Origin: Pelagibius sp048268885 | GTDB lineage: Bacteria > Pseudomonadota > Alphaproteobacteria > Kiloniellales > Kiloniellaceae | Direction: 5' to 3' | NCBI GenBank assembly: GCA_048268885.1 | Contig: JBLWUP010000017.1 | Location: forward strand, 49,840-113,839 | DNA length: 64,000 nt | Shown: in pieces, positions 55,354-63,579 of the stretch | Layout of the letters: each line of letters opens with the position of its first letter | Position numbering within the stretch: the first letter of the stretch is position 1 | The notes under the pieces: generated by a model | Seen by the model: only the letters and a program-made list of their open reading frames with translations | Databases searched by the model: none | Told to the model about the DNA's origin: nothing | Position numbers and translations under genes: made by a program

Positions 55354-55860
55354 ATGGCTGTTTCCGCAAACCCCTTTCTGAACGGTGAGTTCCCCAAGTT
55401 CGATTTCGCCGCTCTCATGGACCCGAGCAAGCTCGCCGAGCAGTGGGAAAAGTTCGATTTCACCAAGAACGCTGACCAGTTCGCGTTCCCCGGTCTCGAT
55501 GCGCAGGCGCTGGTCGAGTGCCAGAAGCGCAACCTCGAAGCCTTCGCCGCGGCCAACAAGGTCGCCCTGGAAGGCACCCAGGCAGTGATCCGCCGTCAGG
55601 CCGAGATCCTGCGCCAGGGCGTCGAAGAGGCCTCCAAGGCGTTCGCCGAGATGAACGCCGCCGGCACGCCGCAGGACAAGATCTTGAAGCAGGCTGAGCT
55701 GGCCAAGGAAGCCTACGAGGCCGCGCTCGCCAACCTGCGCGAGCTGACCGAGATGGCCAGCAAGTCGAACGGCGAAGCCGCCGACCTGCTGTCGACCCGC
55801 GTGAGCGAGAGCTTCGGCGAGTTCACCGGCGAGATCAAGAAGACCGCGAAGAAGAAGTAA
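55354..55860 (+). CDS. phasin family protein
   Basis: 168 residues, mostly amphipathic helix. The phasin_2-type pattern is seen: NPFLNGEFPKFDFAALMDP, then ALVECQKRNLEAFAAANKVALEGTQAVIRRQAEILR and EALANLRELTEMASKSN-type repeats. Phasins coat polyhydroxyalkanoate granules. The ATG at 55354 has AGGAG 9 bases upstream and lies downstream of the mapped promoter; the open frame to 55165 crosses that promoter and is rejected. Confidence 0.92.
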   Translation: MAVSANPFLNGEFPKFDFAALMDPSKLAEQWEKFDFTKNADQFAFPGLDAQALVECQKRNLEAFAAANKVALEGTQAVIRRQAEILRQGVEEASKAFAEMNAAGTPQDKILKQAELAKEAYEAALANLRELTEMASKSNGEAADLLSTRVSESFGEFTGEIKKTAKKK

Positions 55861-55914
55861 GCGAGCTTTTTCGCGGAGGCTATTTCCTCCGAAAAGTACC
55901 CTGATACTTGTCTT

Positions 55915-55944
55915 AAGGGCCGTCCTGCCGGGCGGCCCTTTTTT
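55915..55944 (+). terminator. rho-independent terminator after the phasin gene
   Basis: AAGGGCCG, loop of about 10 bases, CGGCCCTT followed by TTTT. The T-run and symmetric stem fit an intrinsic terminator 55 bases after the stop. Confidence 0.85.
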
Positions 55945-56074
55945 CTTGCGCCTGCGGCGCCCGGCCCATTTCTTCCGCGCCCTAGGCGCCGGATGAGGCC
56001 CGGCACTTAACAAATTCCCGCAGCGCTCTATCTTCTCCGGTTGAAACCCACCCAAGCGATAAGGGAGAGCGGAA

Positions 56075-56848
56075 ATGAGGCAAGCAGTGAGGCTTCGGGG
56101 CTTCGGCAAGACGGCGGCCGTGGCGGTGGCGGCGGTCCTGCTGCCCCTGACGGCGATGGCCGGCGAGAAGGTCGTCTATACCGTCGAGGGCGGCAACTAC
56201 GAGGGCTACATGGCCAAGGCCGAGGGCCCCTCGAAGGGCCTGGTGCTGGTCGTTCACGACTGGGACGGTCTGACCGAGTACGAGGAGAAGCGCGCCGAGA
56301 TGCTGGCGGAGATGGGCTACGACGCCTTCGCCATCGATCTCTTCGGGCAAGGCAACCGTCCGGAGACGACCGACGCCAGGCGCGCGGAGACCGGCAAGCT
56401 CTACAAGGACCGCGAAACCATGCGCGGGCTGCTGATGGGCGGCCTGGCCGAGGCCCGCAAGCACGCCAGCGGCCCGGCGGTGGTCATGGGCTACTGCTTC
56501 GGCGGCGCCGCGGTGCTGGAAATGGCCCGCTCCGGCCAGGCCAAGGACATTGCCGGCTACGCCACCTTCCACGGCGGCCTCTCCACGCCCGAGGGCCAGA
56601 GCTATCCCGCCGACACGCCGCCGCTGCTGATCGCCCACGGCGGCGCGGACAGCGCCATCACCATGGACGACGTCGCGGCGCTGTCGAAGGAACTGGAGGC
56701 CGGCGGCATCGCCTACGAGATCGAAGTCTATTCCGGTGCCCCGCACGCCTTCACGGTCTTCGGCTCGGAGCGCTACCGCGAGGTGGCGGATACCCAGTCC
56801 TGGGACGCTTTCCAGGACTTCCTGGCCGACAAGCTGGCGGGCAGCTGA
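56075..56848 (+). CDS. secreted dienelactone hydrolase-family protein
   Basis: 257 residues with a signal peptide (FGKTAAVAVAAVLLPLTAMA, cleavage near residue 30). The nucleophile elbow MGYCFGGAAVLEM carries a Cys; the acid lies in AHGGADSAITMDD and the His in SGAPHAFTVFG. It is a periplasmic paralogue of the cytoplasmic enzyme at 38088. The natural ester or lactone is unknown. Confidence 0.88.
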   Translation: MRQAVRLRGFGKTAAVAVAAVLLPLTAMAGEKVVYTVEGGNYEGYMAKAEGPSKGLVLVVHDWDGLTEYEEKRAEMLAEMGYDAFAIDLFGQGNRPETTDARRAETGKLYKDRETMRGLLMGGLAEARKHASGPAVVMGYCFGGAAVLEMARSGQAKDIAGYATFHGGLSTPEGQSYPADTPPLLIAHGGADSAITMDDVAALSKELEAGGIAYEIEVYSGAPHAFTVFGSERYREVADTQSWDAFQDFLADKLAGS

Positions 56849-56887
56849 GGCTCAAGGCGGGTCCGCGAAGCCTGCCGTCACACTCCA

Positions 56888-57024
56888 CTGTCGTCCCGGG
56901 GCTTCTCCCCGGGACCCATTGGCGTCGGCGCGTGTCGAAGCGCCGGTACCTTGGGCGGAAGGACAGCCACGAGCGGCTGAACGGCTAGTGCAGTGGGTCC
57001 CGGCAACAAGTGCCGGGACGACAG
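56888..57024. repeat. palindromic intergenic element, family B
   Basis: Begins CTGTCGTCCCGG and ends CCGGGACGACAG (12-base perfect arms), with the internal hairpins CCCGGGG-cttct-CCCCGGG and CCCGGC-aacaagt-GCCGGG. It closely repeats 4613-4770, including the adjacent CATTGGCGTC. It lies between convergent genes. Confidence 0.8.
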
Positions 57025-57057
57025 CCCGGATGTGGCGAGGGTGCGGCGCTTCTGCCT

Positions 57058-57522
57058 TCAGAAGATGCCAGCTTCCAGGCCGGCGGCCATGGCCAGCCCG
57101 AGGTCTCGGCAGTCCCCGACGAAGCTTTCCTGCCACTCGCCGCGGCAGATCAGCGGCTCCTGCACCGCGCGCCACCTGAGGCCGGTGGCGATGCTCTCCA
57201 CTGCCCGCCGGGTGCCCGTGCCGTCGTGGCCGGCACGGATGTAGAGGGCGTAGGGCAGGGCGTCGGTCTGCTCGATGACGCCGTAGTAGGTGCGGTCGAA
57301 GAAGTCCTTCAACGCGCCGCTCATGTAGCCCAGGTTCTCTGTGGTGCCGAGGATCACCCCGTCGGCGGCCAGCACGTCCTGCGGGCCCGCCTCGAACGGG
57401 GTGAGGGCGACGACCTCGACGCCGTCGATGTCCTCGCTGCGGGCCCCCGCCACGGCGGCGTCGCGCAGCTTCAAGGTGTTCTCGGAAGGCACGTGCGCGA
57501 CGACGAGCAGGCGCTTGCCCAT
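57058..57522 (-). CDS. flavodoxin-like NAD(P)H-dependent oxidoreductase
   Basis: 154 residues. Flavodoxin fold: N-terminal phosphate loop LLVVAHVPSENTLKLRDA, then DGVILGTTENLGYMSGALKDFFDRTYYG, the flavin-contact region. FMN-dependent reductases of this size act on quinones or azo compounds. It is coupled with the hypothetical gene upstream (6 bases between). No specific substrate is suggested by neighbours. Confidence 0.78.
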   Translation of the reverse strand: MGKRLLVVAHVPSENTLKLRDAAVAGARSEDIDGVEVVALTPFEAGPQDVLAADGVILGTTENLGYMSGALKDFFDRTYYGVIEQTDALPYALYIRAGHDGTGTRRAVESIATGLRWRAVQEPLICRGEWQESFVGDCRDLGLAMAAGLEAGIF

Positions 57523-57528
57523 GGGGCG

Positions 57529-57936
57529 TTACGCCGAGAGGCGCTTGCAGAGGGCCCGGAGGTAACGGTGGTCGCTGTCGGTGAACTCGCCGGAGGCGAT
57601 GTCGGCCTTGTAGTCCTCCAGTTCCTGGCGGAACTCCTCGGAATTGTCGCCCTTGGCCAGCAGCTTGTCGATCAGCGTCAGGCTCTCGGCGTCCTTGGCC
57701 GCCGCCTCCTGCGGCAGTTCATCGAGGTCGCCCAGCTCACCCAGGTCTAAGCCGGCCGCGCCGGCATCCTCGCTGTCGGCGCCGATAGCGGGCGCCAGGA
57801 GATCCGACCAGTCGGATTCCGCCGCCTTTACCTTCGTGTCGAGTACGCGGGCGGCGGCCAGCGCTTCCTCGTCGTTCTCACTGCCCAGGGTCTCCAGCAG
57901 GGAGATCAGTTCGTCCCGATCCAAGCGGCCGGTCAT
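57529..57936 (-). CDS. hypothetical acidic helical protein
   Basis: 135 residues, strongly acidic, no membrane segment. The N-terminus (MTGRLDRDELISLLETLGSE then ALAAARVLDTKVKAAESDWSDLL) resembles the helical start of proteins that precede zinc-metalloprotease-like domains; the C-terminus (FRQELEDYKADIASGEFTDS) ends in a short basic helix. I do not recognise a family. The gene overlaps nothing and the ATG is the first in frame. Confidence 0.6.
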   Translation of the reverse strand: MTGRLDRDELISLLETLGSENDEEALAAARVLDTKVKAAESDWSDLLAPAIGADSEDAGAAGLDLGELGDLDELPQEAAAKDAESLTLIDKLLAKGDNSEEFRQELEDYKADIASGEFTDSDHRYLRALCKRLSA

Positions 57937-58018
57937 CTTGCGCCTCTTTCCGTCATGCGAATCCAGTCAGAAGGCACTTTAGCGAACCTGCCCGCTGCTC
58001 GGCAAACGCCGGAGAGCC

Positions 58019-59551
58019 TCAGGCGGCGGCGCTGAGGGACGGCGTCTTGCCGTTCTCGGCCTTGCCGGCTTCCTCGATCAGGGCCTTGTGCAGGGCGCGG
58101 ATGCAGGCGTCGTGGTCGCCCTCCTCGACGATCACCAGCATGTCGACCTTGCGCAGGTGGTCGTTGAAGCCCAGCGGTTCGATGCCGGCGTCGGCCAGGG
58201 CCGTCAGGGCCCGGGCGGCCAGGCCCGGCAGGCGCAGGTCGCGGCCGATGATGGAGACCACCGCGACGTTGCGCGAGGCGATCGAGGCCGAGGGGAAGCG
58301 CTCGTTCAGGTCCTGCTCGACCCGCTTCACGGCCTTGGCCGAGCCCTTGAGGAAATGGGTGATGGTGTTGGCGTTGGACGTCTTGGTGACGATGCGGGCC
58401 TTGTGGCGCTTCAGCGTCTCCAGGATGGCCGCGTCGTAGCCCTTCACGCCGACCATGTCCTGCTCGAAGAACTCGAAGGCGTAGACGCTCTTCAGGCCGG
58501 TGATCAGCTCGACGGCCGGGGCGGTGGCCTCCAGGTCGCCGCGGATCACCGCGCCGGGGTCCTCCGGCTCGAAGGTGTTCATGATGCGTAAGGGGATGCG
58601 CGCCTGGCGCAGGCCCTTGGCCGCGCTGGGATGGATGGCTTCCATGCCCATGTTGGACAGCTGGTCGGCGACGTCGTAGTTGGTCTCGGCGATGGGCCGC
58701 ACGGCCTCGGCGCCCACCAGCTTCGGATCGGCGGAGGAGAGGTGGAACTCCTTGTGGATGATCGCTTCCTTGGCGCCGGTCTCCACGGCGATGGTCGAGA
58801 AGGTGATCTCGCTGTAGCCGCGGCCGTAGAGCCCCACCAGGCCTTCCTCGCACTGGGCATAGCCGGTGACGATCGGCAGCTGGCGGGAGAGGTCGATGTT
58901 GGCGAAGGCGTCGGCGATGCGCTGGTCCAGCTTCTTGGTGCCGTTCTCGCGCCAGCCGGTCAGGTCGACGAAGACGGCGTCGACGCCCTGGCGGCGCAGG
59001 CGCAGGGCCAGATTGTGGGCGCTGTGCGCCTCGCCGATGCCGCTCAGCATCTCGCGCACCGTCAGCAGGTGTTCGGGCAGCTTGAAGTGCCCGAAGGAGC
59101 AGAGCCGCCGCAGGTCCATGAGGCAGCTGCGCACGCCCTCGATGCGCTCCTCCACGAAGCGGTCGGCCAGTTCGATGTCGGCGGCGTCCGCCAGCACTTC
59201 GCGGTTCTTCTCCCGCATGGCCGCGCCGGTGCGGGTCATGGCGTCGCCCCAGGCCCATTCGTTCTCGGAGCCCGAATAGAGGGCATAGACGCCGGCCTCG
59301 CCGGTTTTCTTGTGCTCCAGCAGCAGGTCGGTCATGCCGCTGTAGGCGGAGACCACGAAGATGCGGTTGTAGAGATCGGCGTCCTTGCGGTCGTGCCCCT
59401 TGCCGTCACCGACGACGATGTTGTTCAGCACCGTGTCCACCGCCGACATCGAAGTGCCGCCGATTTTGTGCACGCTGTGGCGTGCCGGCTGGTCGTCGTT
59501 CTGGCCGTCGAGGCTGTCGGGATTGAAGCGTTCGTGGATCTGATCGGTCAC
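58019..59551 (-). CDS. ask: ectoine-pathway aspartate kinase (Ask_Ect)
   Basis: 510 residues. Kinase start VHKIGGTSMSAVDT, then the core with YNRIFVVSAYSGMTDLLLEH; two ACT domains at the C-terminus (GFNDHLRKVDMLVIVEEGDH). Ask_Ect makes aspartyl phosphate, feeding L-aspartate semialdehyde into ectoine synthesis, and is usually less sensitive to feedback. Start codon GTG, with GGGAG 9 bases upstream. It follows ectC on the same strand, 122 bases downstream. Confidence 0.95.
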   Translation of the reverse strand: MTDQIHERFNPDSLDGQNDDQPARHSVHKIGGTSMSAVDTVLNNIVVGDGKGHDRKDADLYNRIFVVSAYSGMTDLLLEHKKTGEAGVYALYSGSENEWAWGDAMTRTGAAMREKNREVLADAADIELADRFVEERIEGVRSCLMDLRRLCSFGHFKLPEHLLTVREMLSGIGEAHSAHNLALRLRRQGVDAVFVDLTGWRENGTKKLDQRIADAFANIDLSRQLPIVTGYAQCEEGLVGLYGRGYSEITFSTIAVETGAKEAIIHKEFHLSSADPKLVGAEAVRPIAETNYDVADQLSNMGMEAIHPSAAKGLRQARIPLRIMNTFEPEDPGAVIRGDLEATAPAVELITGLKSVYAFEFFEQDMVGVKGYDAAILETLKRHKARIVTKTSNANTITHFLKGSAKAVKRVEQDLNERFPSASIASRNVAVVSIIGRDLRLPGLAARALTALADAGIEPLGFNDHLRKVDMLVIVEEGDHDACIRALHKALIEEAGKAENGKTPSLSAAA

Positions 59552-59673
59552 TGCATGTTTCTCCCGATTTGATGTGCCGGGCGCCCGCGCGCTTCGCGCC
59601 GGCGCCCATGGCCTATCAAATCAACATATTTTTCTTGTCGGTCTGCTGTGCTGCGTTGCCGGGTTGAGCTCGG

Positions 59674-60066
59674 TCAGGCGGCGTCGTCCTCCAGGGCGTA
59701 GGCGCCGTCGGGGCCGTGCACTTCCTTGCCGGTCACCGGCGGATTGAAGCAGCAGGCCATGATCATTTCGGTCTTGCCGCGCAGGATGTGCTTATCGTGA
59801 TTGTTCAGGGCATATATGATGCCGGGCCGGATCTCGTGGACCTCGCCGGTGGCGCAGTCCTCGATCGAGCCCTCGCCGGAGATGCAGTACACCGATTCGA
59901 AGTGGTTCTTGTAGTGCAGGTGCAGCTCGGCGCCTTCGTGGATGGTGGTGATATGGAAGCTGAAGCCCATGTCGTCGCCCTTCAGCAGCAGGCGCACGCT
60001 TTCCCAGCCTTCCGCCGTCACGCGGCGTTCGCTGTTCTTGGCTTCCTTGTAGTCTCTAACGATCAT
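59674..60066 (-). CDS. ectC: L-ectoine synthase
   Basis: 130 residues, single-domain cupin. The metal ligands known from Paenibacillus lautus EctC are at identical positions: Glu57, Tyr85 and His93 (NHFESVYCI, GIIYALNNHDKHILRG). It cyclises N-gamma-acetyl-diaminobutyrate to ectoine. Start at the ATG at 60066 (GGGAG upstream); the longer frame to 60159 is not needed. Confidence 0.97.
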   Translation of the reverse strand: MIVRDYKEAKNSERRVTAEGWESVRLLLKGDDMGFSFHITTIHEGAELHLHYKNHFESVYCISGEGSIEDCATGEVHEIRPGIIYALNNHDKHILRGKTEMIMACCFNPPVTGKEVHGPDGAYALEDDAA

Positions 60067-60112
60067 AACGGTCTCCCTTGGTTCGACTGGCCCAGGCGCT
60101 TTATGGCGCGCT

Positions 60113-61381
60113 TTAGGCGGCGGCGGCCGAACGATGCGTCTGTTCGAAGGCCTCGGCAAGGATGTCGAGGCCGGCGTCGAGCTGCTCGCGCTTGATGGTC
60201 AGCGGCGCCAGCACCTTGACCACCTCGTCGTGGGCGCCCGAGGTCTCGATGATCAGGCCGCGCTCGAAGCAGGTGGCGCAGATCGCCGAAGCGGTCTCGC
60301 CGTTGCCCACGTCGATGCCGCGGAACATGCCGCGGCCCTTGGTCGCGTAGCCGTGCTTCTGGGCGATCTCGGCCAGGCGGCGGGCCAGGTGGTCGCCCTT
60401 TTCCTGCACCGCCTGGGCGAAGCTGTCGTCATGCCAGAACTTCTCCAGCGCGACCTTGGCGGTGATGAAGGCGTGGTTGTTGCCGCGGAAGGTGCCGTTG
60501 TGCTCGGCCGGGCCCCAGATGTCGTGCTCCGGTTTCAAGAGCACCATGGCAAACGGCAGGCCCATGCCCGACAGGGACTTGGCCATGGTGATGATGTCCG
60601 GCGAGATGCCCATCTCCTCGAAGGAGAAGAAGCTGCCGGTACGGCCGCAGCCGGCCTGGATGTCATCGACGATCAGCAGGCTGCCGTGCTTGCGCGCCAG
60701 CTTCTCCAGGCGCTGCATGAACTCGGCCGAGGCGACGTTGAGGCCGCCTTCGCCCTGCACGGTCTCGATGATGAAGGCCGCCGGCGGCGCCATCCCGCTG
60801 GAAGGGTCGTCCAGCATCTGCGCGAGCATCGCCAGGCTGTCGGCACCGCCTTCCAGATAGCCGTCGTAGGGCACCCGCGTCACGCCCTCCAGCGGCACGC
60901 CGGCGCCACCGCGGTGGTAGCCGTTGCCGGTGCAGGCCAGGGCGCCCAGGGTGACGCCGTGGAAGCCGTTGGTGAAGGCGACGACCTGCTGGCGGCCCGT
61001 CACCTTGCGGGCCAGCTTCAGCGCCGCCTCGACGGCGTTGGCGCCGGTCGGGCCGGTGAACTGCAAGCGGTAGTCCATGCCGCGCGGCGTCAGGATGTGC
61101 TTCTCGAAGGCCTCGATGAAATCGGCCTTGGCCTCGGTGTACATGTCGAGGCCGTGGGTGACACCGTCGCGCAGAATGTAGTCGACCAGCGCCAGCTTCA
61201 TGTCCGGGTCGTTATGGCCGTAGTTCAACGTCGAACAGCCGGCCAGGAAGTCGATGTAGCGGTGGCCGTCCTCGTCGATCAGCTCCGCCCCGCAGGCGCG
61301 CTCGAACAGCTTCGGGAAGCTGCGGCAGTAGCTGCGGATTTCGGATTCTCTGCGGGTAAAGGTGTCGAGTGCCGAGGACAT
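60113..61381 (-). CDS. ectB: L-2,4-diaminobutyrate aminotransferase
   Basis: 422 residues. Class-III aminotransferase: LIDEDGHRYIDFLAGCSTLN, FTGPTGANAVEAALKLARKV, the PLP Lys in IITMAKSLSGMGLPF and NGTFRGNNHAFITA. It converts aspartate semialdehyde to diaminobutyrate with glutamate as donor, the first committed ectoine step. The ATG at 61381 has GAGG 5 bases before; the open frame beyond is not used. Confidence 0.97.
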   Translation of the reverse strand: MSSALDTFTRRESEIRSYCRSFPKLFERACGAELIDEDGHRYIDFLAGCSTLNYGHNDPDMKLALVDYILRDGVTHGLDMYTEAKADFIEAFEKHILTPRGMDYRLQFTGPTGANAVEAALKLARKVTGRQQVVAFTNGFHGVTLGALACTGNGYHRGGAGVPLEGVTRVPYDGYLEGGADSLAMLAQMLDDPSSGMAPPAAFIIETVQGEGGLNVASAEFMQRLEKLARKHGSLLIVDDIQAGCGRTGSFFSFEEMGISPDIITMAKSLSGMGLPFAMVLLKPEHDIWGPAEHNGTFRGNNHAFITAKVALEKFWHDDSFAQAVQEKGDHLARRLAEIAQKHGYATKGRGMFRGIDVGNGETASAICATCFERGLIIETSGAHDEVVKVLAPLTIKREQLDAGLDILAEAFEQTHRSAAAA

Positions 61382-61431
61382 GGGGGCCTCTTTCTTTGTT
61401 TCGGGAAGCAGTGACGGGGAAGCGTGAATAG

Positions 61432-61983
61432 TCAGGCGGCGCGGCTGAGGGCGATCCTGTCGAAGGGGCCGATCTCGACCAGATGCTCGGTCGCGTGGGC
61501 GCCGTCGAAATGCTCTTCGCGCTCGAAGTGCGCGTCGTCGACCATGGGGGCGTCCAGGTCGTCGGCGATCGCGCGGAACAGCGCCCAGGACGCCTTGTTG
61601 TCGCGCGTGATGGTGCTGTGGATGTGGCGCACCTGGCGGCACTCCGGGCGCTGCAGCAGCTCGCGGATCAGCCGCTTGGCGACGCCGCGGCCGCGGGCGT
61701 CCGGATGCACGGCGACCTGCCAGACGAACAGCGTGTCCGGCGATTCCGGCGGGCGGTAGCCGGAGATCCAGCCGACCGGCTCGCCGTCCAATTCAGCCAG
61801 GGCACAGGTGCCGGCGAAATGCGAGCACTGCAGCAGGTTGCAGTACATCGAGTTGTCGTCGAGCTTCTCGATGCTCTTGATCAGGGTCCAGACCCGCGCG
61901 CCGTCGGCCTTCTTCGGCTTGCGGATGGAGAGAGTTCCATCGCTTTTGGCGCGGGGCGATTTGAGGGCGGTTTCCAATTGCAT
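61432..61983 (-). CDS. ectA: L-2,4-diaminobutyric acid acetyltransferase
   Basis: 183 residues, GNAT fold. FRKPKKADGARVW-type start, then the acetyl-CoA loop VAVHPDARGRGVAKRLIREL and HIHSTITRDNKASWALFRAI, typical of EctA. It acetylates diaminobutyrate at the gamma-nitrogen. It heads the ectA-ectB-ectC-ask operon; the promoter lies at 62017-62045. No ectD hydroxylase gene is adjacent. Confidence 0.96.
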   Translation of the reverse strand: MQLETALKSPRAKSDGTLSIRKPKKADGARVWTLIKSIEKLDDNSMYCNLLQCSHFAGTCALAELDGEPVGWISGYRPPESPDTLFVWQVAVHPDARGRGVAKRLIRELLQRPECRQVRHIHSTITRDNKASWALFRAIADDLDAPMVDDAHFEREEHFDGAHATEHLVEIGPFDRIALSRAA

Positions 61984-62016
61984 CGTTTGTACGTCTCCAA
62001 GCGGCGAAGGTGCCGG

Positions 62017-62045
62017 ATATTTTGTCTATCAAACTAATTTGTCAA
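62017..62045 (-). promoter_or_regulatory. ectA promoter with overlapping TTTGTC repeats
   Basis: Minus strand: perfect -35 TTGACA (62045-62040), 17 bases, -10 AAATAT (62022-62017). On the plus strand TTTGTC occurs twice (62021-62026, 62038-62043) within this promoter. Repression by the divergent MarR-type EctR at these repeats would control ectoine synthesis. Confidence 0.55.
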
Positions 62046-62125
62046 CCGTTAAGGCGGCGTAAAGTTCAACGCTATCTTGCTGAAAATGCCGAAAGTTCGC
62101 GGAAATCAGGGGGATATTACCGATC

Positions 62126-62145
62126 GTATGAATTTGTATGAATTT
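62126..62145 (+). repeat. 10-base tandem direct repeat upstream of ectR
   Basis: TATGAATTTG followed immediately by TATGAATTTT in the AT-rich region upstream of ectR. Direct repeats one helical turn apart are a common binding-site pattern, so it may be part of ectR or ectA control. Confidence 0.4.
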
Positions 62146-62201
62146 TTAACGTCAAAGCGTTTTTGAAGTGGCCCGAAAATATATTTAGTTAGAGGAATTA
62201 A

Positions 62202-62774
62202 ATGGAGGGCTTGGCCGGCTTTCAGCCGCGTCTTAGGATCGATTCCACCAGAGGCCAGTTTTCAGAGTTCGGGGATCCCTTGGCGGAAGTTAATCGGCGG
62301 CGCTCGCAACAGGCCCTCACGGCCATGCGGCAGATTCTGCGCGCGACGGAAAACTATGCGCGCAAGTTGGCCCGGGAAACCGGACTGACGGCCTCGCAAC
62401 TGCTGCTGCTGCAGGTCCTCGACGAACACGGCGAGACCACCGCCGGCCAGATCGCGGCCCACATGGGCATCACCCAGGCCACCACCACCAGCCTGCTGCA
62501 CAAGCTGGAAGGCCGGAACCTGGTCCACCGCCAGCGCGGCGACAGCGACCGGCGCCAGGTCTGGCTGTCGCTCACCGAGGCGGGTCGCGAGAAACTGGCG
62601 GCCGCGCCGGACGGCTTGCAGGAAAATTTCAGGGAGCGTTTCGAGAACCTGGAATCCTGGGAGCAGGCCATGCTGGTGGCGGCGCTGGAACGGGTCGTCG
62701 CCTTGCTGGATGCCGAGAGCCTGGATGCGGCGCCGGTTCTGGACGTCGGCGCCATCGACCGCGAGCAGCATTGA
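62202..62774 (+). CDS. ectR: MarR-family regulator, EctR-like
   Basis: 190 residues. The winged helix is at GETTAGQIAAHMGITQATTT then SLLHKLEGRNLVHRQRGDSD. It is divergent from ectA, as EctR is in halophilic methylotrophs, where it represses ectABC-ask. An N-terminal extension of about 45 residues precedes the DNA-binding domain. GAGGA precedes the ATG at 62202. Confidence 0.88.
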   Translation: MEGLAGFQPRLRIDSTRGQFSEFGDPLAEVNRRRSQQALTAMRQILRATENYARKLARETGLTASQLLLLQVLDEHGETTAGQIAAHMGITQATTTSLLHKLEGRNLVHRQRGDSDRRQVWLSLTEAGREKLAAAPDGLQENFRERFENLESWEQAMLVAALERVVALLDAESLDAAPVLDVGAIDREQH

Positions 62775-62790
62775 GCGGGCCGCGCCCTTC

Positions 62791-63231
62791 TTAGCGGCTC
62801 ACCACCACCATCTTTTCGATGACGTCGTCCATTTCCCGGTTATCGACCAGGATGTGCAGCGCCTCCAGGGTGGGCAGCAGGTTGCTTTGCTTGCCGACGC
62901 GGATCACCGGGTTCTTGCCGGGGATCAGCATGGTGCGCTCGCCGAAGTTCAGCCGCAGGTAAAGCGTGTCGTTTTCCTCGAACCACCAGGGCGTCGGGTG
63001 CTTGTAGGTCATCTGCTTGACGGTCTCGCCGTCCTGCTCGACATACTCGTGGCTCGGGTAGGTGAAATCGGGATCGTGCGCCAGGCCGATCTGATGGGCG
63101 AGCCCATCGAGGAAAATGCGGCGCAGATCCTCCATCCGGCGGTTGACGAGCTTCTTGCGCCGCGCCGGATTGTCGGTGCGGGGCGGCCGTGCCGGGACGA
63201 CGAAATCAAGCTCTTCGCGGGTAACGGAAAT
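62791..63231 (-). CDS. hypothetical protein, apparent ATT start
   Basis: 146 residues if started at the ATT at 63231, which has GGAGG 6 bases upstream. The first in-frame ATG (63135) would drop 32 residues of good coding sequence (SVTREELDFVVPARPPRTDN) and has no ribosome-binding site. The protein is acidic/neutral with FLDGLAHQIGLAHDPDFTYP and LRLNFGERTMLIPGKNPVIR. I do not recognise the family. It converges on ectR with 16 bases between. ATT starts are rare (known for infC). Confidence 0.6.
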   Translation of the reverse strand: MSVTREELDFVVPARPPRTDNPARRKKLVNRRMEDLRRIFLDGLAHQIGLAHDPDFTYPSHEYVEQDGETVKQMTYKHPTPWWFEENDTLYLRLNFGERTMLIPGKNPVIRVGKQSNLLPTLEALHILVDNREMDDVIEKMVVVSR

Positions 63232-63579
63232 GGGGGGCCTCCAGGCGCTCCAAGCGCCGGCAGTGAACAGGGAGCCGGAACCTACTCGAAGAGTCGTGAT
63301 TTGTCAAAAAGCGACACACCGTCGTTTTTACGACAAATCAAGTTTTGTTCCGCAGGGGAAAGTCATCGGTGTTTCAACGGATTCAGTCCGCCGATTCAGC
63401 GATAAATTCGCTGCCCGGGGGACGATTTCCGGCGAAGGTCCGGTGCGCCCGAAAAGTTTTTTTTGAGGCATTCCGCCGTCTTGGGGCGTTCTGACGCCTT
63501 GCCGGGAACTTCGCGGCAGTGATAGCTTCGCCGCTCTCCACCGCGACGCGATCAGGACAGTAGGGGGACAGACCCGGTT
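63232..63579. other. 348-base divergent intergenic region
   Basis: It separates the ATT-start gene from csaA. It holds the inverted repeat at 63298-63339 and a T-run (GAAAAGTTTTTTTTGAGG near 63450). No additional gene is supported. Confidence 0.4.
63298..63339. promoter_or_regulatory. long inverted repeat, possible operator
   Basis: GATTTGTC-AAAAA-GCGAC (63298-63315) faces GTCGTTTTTA-CGACAAATC (63321-63339) around a 5-base spacer; the arms match except for one or two bases. It lies between two divergent genes, where a dimeric regulator could bind and control both. Confidence 0.5.
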
